Of a DNA stretch of 64,000 bases, positions 25,663 through 38,937 are shown one piece after another. The notes beneath the pieces were generated by a model. The model saw only the letters and a list, made by a program, of their open reading frames with translations. It had not been told where the DNA came from and did no database searches. Each line of letters starts with the position of its first letter. Within the stretch, counting starts at the first letter, position 1. A program made the translations under genes and the position numbers. This DNA comes from Manis javanica (taxonomy: Eukaryota > Chordata > Mammalia > Pholidota > Manidae): NCBI RefSeq assembly GCF_040802235.1, contig NC_133164.1, forward strand, positions 92,186,302-92,250,301, in the 5' to 3' direction.

Positions 25663-25790
25663 ATCTATCTATTCTTAACTAATACCACACTTTCTTGATT
25701 AATGAAACTTTACAGTAAATATTAAAACCTTATTATATGATCATTCCAATTTAATTTTCTTCTTCCAAATTGTATGACTATTTAGTTCCT
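25663..25790 (-). mobile_element. old L1 fragment, right part
   Basis: TATTCTTAACTAATACCACA ... continues the antisense ORF2 order interrupted at 24,018. The right border is blurred by age. Confidence 0.6.
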
Positions 25791-26690
25791 TTTCCTTCTC
25801 ATGTAAGAAACTGAGTCTTAGATGAAAAGTTAAAGATTATAGAAAAATATGAATTATAATAACATGAGTAAGAAATTTTACTCTCTTAGTTGTGCCTTTT
25901 AATATGTTATACTGAAATTATTCTTGATTGGAGGATTTCCCATATAACCCAGTGGCTTTCTGGTAAATCCCTTAACCTTCCTCCTGGATATACTAATTTT
26001 GCATAGTATTCACTATATGGCTTCTAGGCACTTCAAGAAGAAATATGTTAAATTAGACTTAGCAGAGTCCTCTTGTGACAGCACCTCTGTTGAAAGGAGA
26101 ATAAGAGATAGAAAAGGAAGGCTCTGAGTAGTACCTTCAATCCTGTGTCTGCACACATGTGATTTTTTTTTCTCCGCTTAGATGAATAATTCCCCTATAA
26201 CATTTTTAATCCCATAGGCAGGTTCAAGACCACCCTGTTATTCTTACTTTCTTACTAGCCATTTTGCTGATGTTTGACAAGTGATTGTGAAACACTTCTA
26301 AATATCTTTTATAAATGCTTCAGAAACTAGAATGCCAGCCTAGGTTTGCTTTAGCAGTTAAAAAGTAGAAAACTGTTAAAAATCTATTTTAGGATTACTA
26401 AGAAGACATATTTTAGGACTCCTGGCCCATTATCATAATTAGTTATCCTTCTACCTTCTTTATAAGTATATTCTTTCTTGAGTAGGTACTCTTCCTTTCC
26501 CCCAACCATGTAAAAATAATATAACAGGAATGTAATGAACCATGAGGACTATAAAAAAAATATTCTCTGTAATGTGGAATTTTCCATAAATAATCATAAG
26601 AAATATAATTTAGCAGTATGTATAAAGAATATTATATAACCAAGTAAATATATTCTAGGAATTCAAATATGGTAAATATTTTAGAAGCCA
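25791..26690. other. intron sequence without named content
   Basis: AT-rich, no exon with both splice sites and an open frame. A strong-looking acceptor (CTCCGCTTAG at 26,173-26,182) is followed by stops in all three frames. Confidence 0.5.
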
Positions 26691-27614
26691 ACATTAGAAT
26701 ATTTCTTAACAGTTCATCAAAAAAGAGAAAGTTTATTATCTCAATATATACTAAAAAATTACTTAGTAAAATTAACTTTTCATTCTTGCTTTTAGTAAGC
26801 CAAAAAAGAAAATTCTTCTTAACATAATACAGAATATCTGAATGGGAAATACTTAATAGTGAAAAAAACAGAATAATCCTTTTTAGATAAGCATTACAGA
26901 GACATGCCTATAAAACCTGTAGTTTTAGCATTGCCCTGGAAGTTCTAGCCAAAACAATAATATATAAGAAAAAATAAATAATGGAAAACACATAAACCTT
27001 ATCATTATTTATATTTTATAATTGCTAACCCATACATTTTTATAATTGCTCACCCATAAAACCCATAAGAATCAATTGAAAAAAAATAAAGAATTTAGAG
27101 TTTAATAATGTATAAAACTCAATTACTATAACTCTCTATACCAGCATTAGCTATTTAAAAGATACAGTGGGGAAGGGAGACTCATTCATAATAGCAATGA
27201 AAAAATTAGGAAATTCCTAATAATCAACCTAAAGGAAATTAATGGAACCTCTTTGAACATATATTTCCTAGCTAAGATGATTAACTGAGCACTTGTGTTT
27301 ATCTCTTCTATTTCTTGAGACGTCGGTAAGATGAGAGTAAATGAGTGCTTTTAAAGGCATAAATCCACGAGAATAAATACAACAGGAAAAAAGTCATCAA
27401 TATACCAGAGATTTATATACATTTTTGGAAATTGGAAAATGAATAGAGGATTAGTAACTTACTAAACAGGACAGAGGAAGTACCACATGGAAATCACTGA
27501 GAAAAGTATTGACACAAAAAGAAACTGATGTCACAGAAGTTTGGAAAGGTTTGGAAATTAGAAGCAATATGAACAATGGAAAATGGTGACATAGGGTAGA
27601 TTTTAAAATAGTGT
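26691..27614 (+). mobile_element. diverged L1 ORF2 fragment
   Basis: CTGGAAGTTCTAGCCAAAAC at 26,938 and TCATTCATAATAGCAATGA near 27,182 match sense L1 ORF2 downstream of the reverse-transcriptase motif. No frame longer than a few dozen codons remains. Confidence 0.65.
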
Positions 27615-28491
27615 TGTTGGGGGAGAGGCATTGTGTATTTTCCTTGGTCCTTGCCCCCACTGCAACAAAGAATTGAAGGGCAGAGACACAGTAGTGAAGC
27701 AGAGTAAAAGTTTAATTTAAAGTTACTTAGAGAGAAAGTACAGGTGACCTCAGAGAGAGAGGAGCGCCCTGAAAGGCTGGGAAAAGTTAAAGCTTCACAC
27801 TCAGAAAGTGTGGGTGACCTCAGAGAGAGGAGCACCCTGAAAGGTTGGAGAGAAAGAGTTTAAGATTAAAAGGTTACACACTTAGTATGGGCGACCTCAG
27901 AGAGAGGAGCACACTGAAAGGTTGTGTGTTCCCCCCTTTAAGGATTTTTCAGGAATGTGACAAAGGGCTAGTGGTGTGGGCTTGTTACGTGGTCTCAAGT
28001 ATCTTTGATGAGACACCAAGTTTCTTATCAGTCCTCTAGGTAATTCTGCAAAATAGGCTTAACACAAGAAATTTACTGCTTTGGTTCCCTCCCAGGATAG
28101 CAGCTTCCTAGTTTGGGAGCATATCAATCAAGACTGTCTGACCTTCCTCCAAGGTTTGCTAAAGAGTATGTTAAGAATCTTTCTTCTTAGACTTCCCGGG
28201 TTTTTTTTCTTAAGCACAATTTTGGCTTTAAGGTGGGAGCTCCCTGTCTTTATTATGCTGTTTATAGGTGGGCCTTTTAGCAGGCTAGAATAAATCTTAC
28301 AATGTTCTAATTGACACAGTGAAGACATGGGCTGTGCTCAGATACTTTTCCTTCTCTGGGGAATATTCAAACATTCAAGGCCAAGTTGCTGTTGACCTTT
28401 TCAGTTTTAACTGGTTCACTGAGTCCTTTCTAGGGGGCTTCTGACCTTGTTCTCTTTCCGCCCTGCTCATATCTATTTTCCTGCCTTAACA
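27615..28491 (-). mobile_element. solo ERV LTR with internal tandem repeats
   Basis: The element has TG...CA ends (on the - strand TGTTAAGGCAGG ... CCCCCAACA). A TATAAA-like box is followed by AATAAAG (28,249-28,254). The U5-like end has a TTTGTTGCAGTGGGGGC stretch. It is flanked by GTGT and GTAT, a four-base target duplication with one change, as expected for class I elements. Three copies of a unit starting GTGACCTCAGAGAGAG lie at 27,743, 27,812 and 27,890. No internal viral genes adjoin it. An AATAAA also exists on the + strand, so orientation is likely but not certain. Confidence 0.65.
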
Positions 28492-28819
28492 GTATGAGGT
28501 GGATATTTGAAGCAAGAATCAAAAAGCCTAATAATAGTCCTGCCACAGTGCAATGAGTATATGGAATATTAGTCCTAGGCAGAAGACTGGAGATTAATTA
28601 TCTGGCAAATTTTAATGGAGAAGAAAGGACTCAGGAATGTCATATACTTTGGAAGGTGAGTTGAGTCAAGTAGGGCTGAAAATGGGATGAATTCAAAGTC
28701 TACAAATGAAAAGGTTGGCCTCCTTCCCTGCCCCAGAAGTAGACAGACCACATCTCCCTCCCAGGTAGAGTACTGAAAGATTCTTTTCTGAGGAAGCTCA
28801 CTAGTCTGAGAAAAAAGAC

Positions 28820-29435
28820 CTCTATATACTGATGTGGAGTGGTACATCCACTGTGGAAAACATTGTCGGTTCCTTAAAAGGTTAAACATAGAGTTTGCAA
28901 TCTTACCACTAGCTTTCTACCAAAGAGAGATAAAAATATATGTCCATGCTAAAACTTGTACATGACTGTTCATTTCAACAGTATTAACAATTACCAAAAG
29001 GTGAAAACAGCCCAATTGTCTACCACGTGATAAATGGATGAATAAAATGTAGTATATCCATGCTGCAGAATATTATTTGGCAACAAAAAGGAATGAGGTA
29101 ATGATGGATGGTACAACCCCATTGAACCTTGAATACATTATGCTAAGTGAAAGAAGCCAATCACAAAAGACTACATACAGTATTATTTCATTTATATTCA
29201 ATGTCCAGGCAAATCCTTGAAGTCAGTAGTTGTCTAGGGCTGGGAGAAGGGGTGGAAAGAGGGAGTGAGTGCTGATGGGTACAGGGTTTCTTTTTTGGGA
29301 CAGTGAAACTGTTCTCAGATGAAATGATCATAGTTACACAACTGTTAATAAACTAAAAAGTACTAAGCTATATACTTTAAATAGATCTACTTTTCTGTAT
29401 GTATGTTTTACTTCAGTAAAACTGTTTAAAGTTTA
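28820..29435 (+). mobile_element. L1 3' end
   Basis: From GGAGTGGTACATCCACTGTG through AAGGAATGAGGTAATGATGG and AGTGAAAGAAGCCAATCACA this follows the sense end of L1 ORF2 and an L1M-type 3' UTR, ending near TTTACTTCAGTAAAACTG. Confidence 0.75.
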
Positions 29436-31954
29436 TAAAGAAGCAATCAGCCACATTGAATGCTGCCCAGACATGTCAAATAAGGGCTACAAAAAGCCCA
29501 TTGGATTTAGCAACATAGAGGTCATTGGTGAATTTGATGGTTTCAATTTAAGTGGAGTGGTAGATAATAAAAGCCAGATTGGAATAAATTGAGAAATGGT
29601 TTGGTTATGGAAAGGAAAGATCTTAAGTGCTCTTGGTTATCCAGTAAATGGGAAAAGTTTGAAGGTTCTGGAGTGGATAGTCAATACCTAAGGGTTCCTA
29701 AGAAAAACAAATGGAGTGATTAGACTTGTCTAAGAAAAGGATTACTTCCTTCAATGTCAAAGGAGGAAATGATGAGTGCTGAAAGACTTGTAAACTTGAT
29801 AGAGTAAAGATGGCTTCTTTTTAATGACCTCTGTTGTCTCTAAAGTGGAAAGCAAGACCATCTGCTTAGGATAAGTAATGAGAAGGGGAAATGGTAACAG
29901 CTGATTAGAGAAATAGTAGCTTAGTCAGAAATGTTTAGCACCTACTTAAGGTAAGCAACTATGCATCTATATTGTATCTTCTCTTCCTTTGCTTGCCTGT
30001 TACTTTGTTTTTATCTTATTTACACTGTTTCCCAACTATAATTCACAGAAGAGGCAGACATTTAGATTCATGCAGTGATTTTGCCACATTTAGGTGGGGA
30101 GACAAAAAGACAGGGTACAGGTTTTAAAGAGCATTGTTAAAGGAGCGATTAGAATGCTGGACCATTATATTCAGTTGAATAAGGGATAAAGGGCTGGGAA
30201 AAAAGTACGCTATTAATGGGCCCACCAGGACAGAGATTTCAGCTATCTTGTTCACTATATTTCCAGTTCTTAGAGCAATGATTGTTTGAATTAATGGTCT
30301 GATGAGACCAATGGACAGAGATAGTGGGATAGTTGAAAAAAAAAACAAGCTTGATGCTGAGATGTGGGTATCAGGAAGTAGAGGGAGCATCCTAAGCAAA
30401 GGATGCAGTACATGTACAGGCCCAAAGGTAGGAACCCAGAATAACAGCAGGTTTTTGGCCTGACCAACTGGGTTGATAGTGAGGAACAGGATTTAGAATT
30501 GAAGATAAGAGTCTTGGTAAAGTAATTTGAGATGCCTGTTATACATCCAAGTTATCAGGCAACAATTTTTGTGAGTCCAGAATTCAAGAACAAGTTTGAT
30601 TTGCAAGTATACATTTATGAGTCATTCACATATGGATGTTACTAAAAGTAATGAAAATGGGTGGGATCACCTAAGATATATGAGCGCTGGGACATTCCAT
30701 CATTTAGAAGGCAGGAAAAGAGGAGGTTGATCAGGAGAGTTTACTGAAATCATAAATCATGAAAAAATGAACTAAGAGGGGAAAACTCCAGCATCATGGT
30801 TAGGTTCTTATCCAGCACAGTCTATGGAATGGACCTTGAAATCAATTCATTTCCTGGCCTTCTGTTAATGTTCTCAGATGCCATGGCAGACTGTCCCTTT
30901 CTCGAGATGGTAGAATGGAGCCAAGTTAAATCTACAGAAGCTACAACCTCCTTTGAGTTGTTTCTCAGTATCATGCTAGCTCAGAGGCAAATGCATAGGG
31001 CTCTAAGAGAACAGAATTAATGCCAGTACAGCCAAGTTCTAATTGCTTCCTAGGTGGAACTGATACAATAGATCAAATAAGCCTTCTGCTTATCACCTCT
31101 CCATAATGAAGCCATTAAAATCAGCCTGTGTGTCCCTAGGTAATTCATGAGTGCTGACTTGGTGAGATACAGAGTAAGTAAGGCCAACAGAGTTAATGCT
31201 TGTGGCTTAAGTATTGCCTGAGTTTTTTGAGGGACAGTATTTTATGGATTTGAATAAATTGTATGTCCCTTTAAATGATTATGATTTAAATGATTCCAAA
31301 CATCCCTATCAGCATCAGGCCAAGTTATCAACTTTATAGCCTCCTGTTACTTGTCACTTCAGCAAACTAAAAGATACACTGCTCAAGGTAACAATCTGAC
31401 AAACACACTGCCCTTTCTATATTTAGTGCAAAATACCATAGGATTCATTTTTTTATTTTGCTGTATTGCACATATAATTCTGGTATAAAATTGGATGACT
31501 TCTCAAGCTTTGGTTTTTAAAATAATCCTTGCTATTTTGTTGCCTTTTAATCTGCCAAATTATTTGGCCTTTTCTGACAGAAAAAGTACTGTTACACACT
31601 TACTGAATGAAATTGGTTATGAGGTACCACCTAACTTTGAGGACCTTGCCTACCACATCTTTCCGGTTCTGCCACAGTGTAATCCATGATGAAATGTAGC
31701 TTCTAGAAAAATGGAATTTTATCACAAACAGCAGAACCATGAAGATAAGCATTTATACTTTATGGTGGATTAAATTGTTAGTTAAAAGATAGCCCAGTGA
31801 TTGGGAGTATGGGTTTTCAGTTGATTAGGAGTGTGAGTTTGTTCACAGTGAGTTACAACTAATCATACTATATTTTTTAAATAAAATATAGTTGGAAATA
31901 GCAACTATATTCTTCTTTTGCTTTTCTTTTGGTTACACATCTTATTACCTTAGT
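29436..31954. other. intron sequence with exon-like candidates
   Basis: No named repeat is clear here. It contains three candidate short exons that would fix the KIAA1328 phase gap (29,925-29,950; a weak one near 30,050; 30,878-30,909) and an open stretch starting at 31,581. See findings. None is firm. Confidence 0.4.
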
Positions 31955-32100
31955 GGAAAGATAGAAAGTACACTAGTTAAAGGGCCTGGATTAAGAAAAC
32001 CACTTGGCTCTACCATTCACTTGTTGTGTGACCCTAATCAGTTCACTTAAAACCTCTCTGGATCTAAGTTTTCTCATCGGTAGAATAAGACACTTATTCC
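31955..32100 (+). repeat. MIR SINE
   Basis: TTGGCTCTACCATTCACTTG, TTGTGTGACCC and a degenerate CTAAGTTTTCTCATC follow the sense MIR consensus. Confidence 0.75.
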
Positions 32101-34239
32101 AAATTATGCCTAAGATCTAATCTTCAGTGGATAGGCATTATTAGTATTTGCCAATATCTAGTTCTCCTCCTCTTCTGAAGCTGTGTAACAGGTTCTGGCC
32201 AATCAGATGTAAGAAGGGTTATGTCACTTTCAAGCTGTGGACAACCTGTGTACAGTTCTTCAGTCTCTCTTCCATGTCAAGGCAATAGAGAAGCTCACAT
32301 GTTCCAGGTGATGCAGCCTTAAGGTAGTAGAGCCCTTGTCTGCCTGGATCTACTTGGGGCATATAGCATAAGCATGAAATATCTGTGAGTTGTGTTACAC
32401 CATGGGAATTTTAAGGTAATTTGTTACTGCTGTGTAACCTAATTTATCCTAACTAATATATCACATCTAACTTCCTATGGTTTTGAGTCATTTTTTTTCC
32501 CATTTTACGAAGTTTTTTTACTATATTGTAAGAGTATACTATATTGAATGAGAGTACAAATGAAGGAATTTGAAGGCCATGACTTTTTTTCAAATAATTA
32601 TATAAATTGATAACTATTAAATCAGTCTTCAAACACAATCCTTAGCATTACTCTGGTTTTCAGTTTCAATCTCTGAGAGACTAATTTCTGAAATATTATG
32701 TAATTTCCAATTATTTTGGCTATACTTCTTAACAGATAAAGCAGCTGTTTTATTTCCTCATTCAGAGTCTCTCCCTAGATATTTTAAGCATGAAATTATG
32801 TAGAAAAATACAGGCTTTTCATAGTTTATGATTTTAAAAAAATGTTAATGGTCTATATGAAGAGATAACTGTTACCACAAGATTGCCACATGTCTCCAAG
32901 GAAGATTCAAACAATGCTTATTCTTTGAGAGTGAAGTAGTCTGTCTTGCTTATAAACAAACTTTCTTGGACGTAGTGCCCAATTCATGGTGTGTACCTTA
33001 AACAAAGATGTTTTGGTTGAACCCAGGAACCATTGTTTTAAATGACAGAACTAATTATATTGCAGCAGTATCTTGATGCTATGAGAATAAAACCTTAAGA
33101 AAATCTGCCAGGAAAGAATTTCAATTTATAGAAAATGTGACATTTCCATGTCTGAGATGTTACTCCAGTCTGGCGTGGGACTTGAGGGCAGGCCCACCTA
33201 CATAACCTACCTAATCAGTGCAAAATGAAAATGTAGATCCCCATGTTCAAAAAGTAGGATGAAAACATGCTATTAAAGATACAAAAATACAAAGCTTTTT
33301 TAAGTTAAAGAAACTCATAAAGCATAACCAATAATGATACATGAGTAATAACATAAACCTGCAGATAGCAAAAAATATATATGTATTTTTGGTATCATAA
33401 TTTTATATAATATAATTAATATTTTATTAATGTGGTAGCTTGATTAGTCATAAGGTTTTTCTGGCTCCCTTCAAGTTCACTTATATCATCAAAATTTTTA
33501 CTTTAGCAACTTTTAAGTGATACAATTAAAAGCAAATCAGTCACTCCAGGCAAAAACGAAAGATCACACATAATTTTTGGTAATTTTTTATTTTGAGAAG
33601 AATCTTTCTGCTGCTGCAGCTGACCCTGGAGCTGTTAAGAATATTTTATAGGCTGTGACAACACTGGGATAAATTTCTGACATATTATTTCAAAATATAA
33701 ATTTTAGTAACACTTGAGCAGATGACTCTTACAGAACATTTTTTCTAAAAAGATTGAATTAACTCTTCATACATATTAGTTTCGTGTGTCAGAATTTAAT
33801 TTTAAATATAAATTTATACAGTGTCCTTTTAGTGTTTTCTCTGGCATGTCCTATAACTTGTGGAAGTCATACAAGACTCCAAAAGTCACTTAATGATTTG
33901 TATATAATTCAGAATGCCTATTTATACTTTCTATTACTGTATCTTCAATTACAAAGAAAAATTAACTTTAAAATTGTCTTCTCATTTATTCAAATCTGCA
34001 TATAAAAATAGCATTTTTTCCATCAAATGCAACAATCTTTGTATTTAATTTCTCTTCTTAAGTAAGTCTGTGGATATTTGCTTTGCAATATTGTAGCAGT
34101 TTCTAAAACCAACCAATCTTAACTCTTCAGAGAATTCTGATCTTTTTAATGTGCTTTATTGCTGTGTCTGTGTGTATGCTTTAATATTGTAATAATTTAC
34201 TTATGTTTACTGCCTAAACACTACCAGTTATCCCAGTGC

Positions 34240-34610
34240 TCAGGCCAGAGAGCTAATTGTTTACCTCAGGAATGGGTTCTAGGAAAAGCAGGCAAATCAG
34301 CCTCACGGCACTACCACCACTGCTGTGGCTTCTGCTGCCACCATCATCCTCTCTAATCCAGGCCAGGGTCCTATGCCCACCTGCCTCCCCTTTCCCTTCT
34401 CCCCCCCCCCGCAGCCCTGTGGCACCCCAGAGTGCTTCAGGCATACCAGGCAAGACAAGTCATCTGCTTGGAGTACACATTGCCCATTGCCCACCATGCC
34501 CTTGGGTCTGAGCCCAGATGTGCATGCCTAGCCCATCTTCTCTGCCCACACACATTCTCCCCTGTCCCATCAGAACTTAATTTGCAGAATTTAAGGTCAA
34601 AGGTCAAATC
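34240..34610. other. GC-rich block with a poly-C run
   Basis: An abrupt GC-rich patch in AT-rich intron, with a run of ten C at 34,401-34,410 and CCACC/CTGCCACC repeats. Several overlapping open frames on both strands reflect composition. I do not recognise a gene or repeat. Confidence 0.5.
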
Positions 34611-34974
34611 ACTAAGAATTCCAAGACAGTAGCAGTAAGAGCATTAAACCAAGCACAGGTCACACATACCCTGCCTGAGGCTTCTTGATATATATATGTA
34701 GAAATTACTTGGCTTCTTGTTTAAATGACTATGGAGGCAAATACATTTATGCCTTTGGCTTTCCATCCTGAAAATAACATACAGTGGGCCATGGATGAGG
34801 GTGCCATTGACCACAGTTATTTTTTCTGCCTCTATGCTGCTCCAAGCTTACCCTTTTTGATAAAAATGCTGGACACCAAAGCAGTCTTTCTTTGGAAGAT
34901 CTCCTTAGAGATTCAGATGAGGGTTTCATTTCCTAAGATTCTACAGAAAGTGGGAGTAGGATAGCAGGAAGGAA

Positions 34975-35380
34975 CCAGCATTTATTGTGTCCTTATGTAT
35001 TACTTTATGCCAATGGATTCATTTAATCCTAACAGGGGTTTTATTAGCCCCTCATGCATGAAAAACTGAACTGAGAGATTGAATATTTTTTCCAATATCA
35101 TACAGCTTGCAGATGGTGGAGCAGAAATTTAAGCCGGGTCTGATCTGGCTGCAAAGACAAACTACCTGGGTTAAAATCCTGATTCTGTTGCATAAAGCCT
35201 TCATGTTAGACATGTTCATTTCCTGAGCTTAGGTTTCCTCGTGCATATAATGGGGATCAGACTAGTACAGTACCTACCTCACAGGGTTGTTTAGAAGGTT
35301 AAGTGAAGGTAAAGATACATAATGCATTAAGAATAGTTCCTAACACTTAGTAAGCATACAATAAATGTTACTACTACTAT
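34975..35380. repeat. two MIR copies back to back
   Basis: An antisense MIR (34,975-35,150: ATTCATTTAATCCTAACAG ... CAGCTTGCAGATGGTGGAG) is followed by a sense MIR (35,150-35,380: CTGGGTTAAAATCCTGATTC ... ACCTACCTCACAGGGTTGTT ... ACAATAAATG). Confidence 0.8.
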
Positions 35381-35595
35381 CATTGCTATTATCATTGCTT
35401 TGCCCACTCCACAGTTTCTCTTCACAGGTTAGAAAAGAATGTTGGAGATCAGCAGAAAAAAAGCTTATAGTCAGCAAGGGTCTTCTGGTATTTATCTTCC
35501 CTAAAGTTTCCCTAAAAGGTCTTCTTGCATGTGATATGACCTTTGATCTGATTCTTGTCCTAGGCAACCCATCTCTGTGGGCCTTTGAGTTCTAA

Positions 35596-35853
<258 letters not shown>

Positions 35854-38294
35854 CACTGAAGCACATGCTACAAAATTCCCAACAGAAATATGTGGGTTTC
35901 TTTATGTACTGACCTAGGATTTTAAATTATTTGATTGCAAAGTAATTGTGTCTCTCCTTTTACAGGGACCTATCTCTCTACATGCTGTTATGAATTGAAC
36001 ATGTATTTTTAATCAGACCAATTGGTAGATAACTTATTAAGGAAGGATGGGGTAGAAGGCAGTATCTTTTCTGTATCATGCAGAGATTAGAAAACTAATA
36101 TGGGACACTTTATGCATGCAGAGGCCTTTCCATATATTTGGCCTCATTTCAAGAGTGTTTCCTTCTCAATATTTTGCTGAACAAGGTTGGCTATCTTTTG
36201 TAAACAAGGAAAACTTTTTCACTGAAAGAATCTCTTATTTAAAAGTAGCCCCTTTGAAACATGCAGTTTCAAAAAAGACCCTGTTACCTCTCCATCTTTC
36301 ATCACCTACTTCTATCTAACTGTAGTCATTTTCTTCTGAAGTTGGATTTCGCAGTTGCCCATCCCTTAATGAAAAGGGCACAATTGGCTAGAGGGAGAGA
36401 CCCAACCAGCAGTTGCAAACCTGGCATTAAATCACACAACAGAGTGACTTCCCCAGGGAAATCTGGTGGAGGCACAAGCCTGAAATGCTTTTCCTACATT
36501 CTTCCATTTCCCAGGATGAATAAGAGCAATCTCTCAGTATTTTTTTATTGACCCAATTGTCTATTTTATTCACCCTTGTGAACTTGCCATGCCTGTGTCT
36601 GGGGAATATGCTACCAGAGGGGGAGCAGCAACAGCCGCAGCAGGCCGACAGGCTTTCCCTGGCCTCCCTCTCACCCCACGAGGATCAAAGCCCCTCAGTT
36701 AACCATGCCTTCATGTGCTCTGCTCAGGGCCGTGTCCCATGGCCCCACAGAATCATTTCTACCTGCCAGATTATGCTCTACCAGCCCAAGCAGTCTCCCC
36801 ACTTTCCCACTGGGCCTCACTTTACCCAGTGAGAGAGCCTGTGGAAGACGTTCACGTGAGACCTCATTCGGTGCCTTCCCATTCAGCAGAGCTCCTGAGA
36901 TGGGTCTCTCTGCCCACAGTGGGCTCCGGTGGCCTCCGGATGATGGGCAGTGTGGTGAGCCTAGCAGAGCTGGCGAGTTTAAAACTTTCCATTCACTAGA
37001 AGCAAAGGGGTGTGTGTTGCCCAGTGACTTTAATTGACCTGGAGAGTGTTGCTTTTTTTCTCTCTCTCTCCTTTTCACCAAACCCAGGCTTGAACTGGGA
37101 CCAAGACACTTTGTCAGTCAGAATTGGTAGCCAAGGTCAGCCTACCCAGGGCAGCCTGCACTTAATGAGCCTGCCTAGCTTCCCTGAATCCTTCATTGAA
37201 AGTAGGTTATTTCAGCCTACAAAAGCCTTGTTGAGCAGCTTCCTTATTAGAATAGATCTCCCATTGTCTCTTCAAACCAGGGCCATGTCACTTCCACCCA
37301 ACCTTCCTTCACTCAGGTCTTCTTGTTCTTTGGAGGAGAGAAGAATGGACCCTACCAATACCATATCCTTCATCTGAGGTAATCTGAGGTCAGGACTAAC
37401 TAGTTGTAGTCATTTACTTAAAAAATTGAAAAATCATTACAGATTACAAAATCCTTTTAAAATTCACTCTTGTGAGAGTAACTGAATCAGTTTTATCCCA
37501 TTTCAGAAAGCTTTTTGGAAAATGGAGCTTTCTTTGGTGTGGCAGAAATGGGTGGAGCATACTGAAAGCCCTCAGCCATTTTCTCAATTAAAGTTAGATT
37601 TCCAGAACTATCTTTTCCTTTCCCCATGTGTCATGACACACCTTGAGTTCACCCAGCTCTGCTGGATCAGCCACAACCACACTCTCCCATCCTGGACACC
37701 AAAGCTTTTATGATTCTTCAGAATAACAGAATACCAGAAGGACCAAGAAAAGGATTATGATTTCTTTAAGAAACTTATTTGCCTTTAGAAGACTTGTAAA
37801 CAAGATCTAAACTAAAAGCTTTTGGGGAGTCACATGCCATAAAATGGAGTTTAACTGCTTCTTCTCCTCCCCTTGCATGAGCAGTTTAGAAGAACAAAGA
37901 TGGATTTTCATCAGAGCATCAATCAACATATTTTTCATAGATCATATTCCCCCAGCAGTTGCCTTTATCCTCTAGGTATTTCTTTAGCGTCAGCCCAATA
38001 GGATGTCAATTTGTGTCTAATCTAATGTCTTCACTATGAATCAAAGAGTATGTGTTAATATTTTAATCTTTGTCTTACTTTGAGACAGATCTGTGTGAAA
38101 AAGTTGTTTTAGAGTCTCAAGGCTGTTGTAGCATCTAGAGGCTTACCCTGACTGCAGACTGTCCTGCCAAGGGAGGGTCTGTCACAAAGCAATCCACCTT
38201 TCCTCCGTGTTAAGTGTTCCCAGCAGTGACTGGTTGGGATTTGCTCATTGGCCTCCAGCTGCTTCCCCAAAGCAGCACACACATTGGGAGTGCT

Positions 38295-38441
38295 CCTAAG
38301 CCCTGTGCTCCATGTTATTCAATTCTTATGAGAGGGGGCCTCTTTTCATACTTTTTAAAAATCATTTCATTATATGAATTTTTCTTGAAAACCACCTCAT
38401 ATCCTTTATGGAATGAGGCCAGGCATATATGTACGCACAAC
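38295..38441 (+). repeat. 147-bp duplicated element, copy A
   Basis: Runs from CCTAAGCCCTGTGCTCC to TACGCACAAC. It matches copy B at 39,521-39,667 with few differences and the same length. Similarity stops sharply after GCACAAC. Repeat family not recognised; it may be part of an interspersed repeat. Confidence 0.85.
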
Positions 38442-38931
38442 ATTGCCCACCTGCTACCCACCATTTTGTGACAGAAAAACTAATCAATGTTTGCAAAATG
38501 GGAAAGGACGAAGAATGTCAGTTGAAGCTCCCTAAGTAGGGCTCAAAGTACTTGATTCAGAAAAACAAAGTTAATCAAGAAAAGCATTTACCTAGAGTCA
38601 CCCTTCCAGGAGGGACAGTGTGTTTATCAAAACCTGACCCCCACGATGAAGACTCATCTGGAGAACCCCAAATGTAATGGTGAAGGAGAGGCTCTCTCTG
38701 CCTTCAGGGCCACACTTGTCACTTTGCCTTCTTCCAGCACCATGGTTCAAACGAGAGATTTGTTGGCCAGAGACTCGGGGAAGAGGCAGGTCTAAAAGAG
38801 CAGAGCTGAGTGAAGTCTGCAGTCATGAGGGAAGTGGAAGTGACAGCCACCCAGTTCATGCTTTATCCTCACCACAGTGTGCATTATTTTTAATGTGAGC
38901 ACCTGTTTATATGTGTATGAAATTTTAAGTT

Positions 38932-38937
38932 AATAAA
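38932..38937 (+). terminator. KIAA1328: poly(A) signal AATAAA, KIAA1328
   Basis: AATAAA in the context GTTAATAAATTGTCTCATGG, followed within 20-40 bases by GT/T-rich GGTTGTTTTCCC and TGTGGTTTTGA. This is a classic signal plus downstream element, so cleavage is expected near 38,952-38,960. Confidence 0.7.

Noticed and set aside
35416..35595. Open frame after an acceptor-like TTTCTCTTCACAG at 35,416-35,428
   Set aside because: Phase-0 frame is open to 35,595, but no donor leaves the two-base remainder needed by the exon at 35,643. It is also only about 200 bases from that exon.
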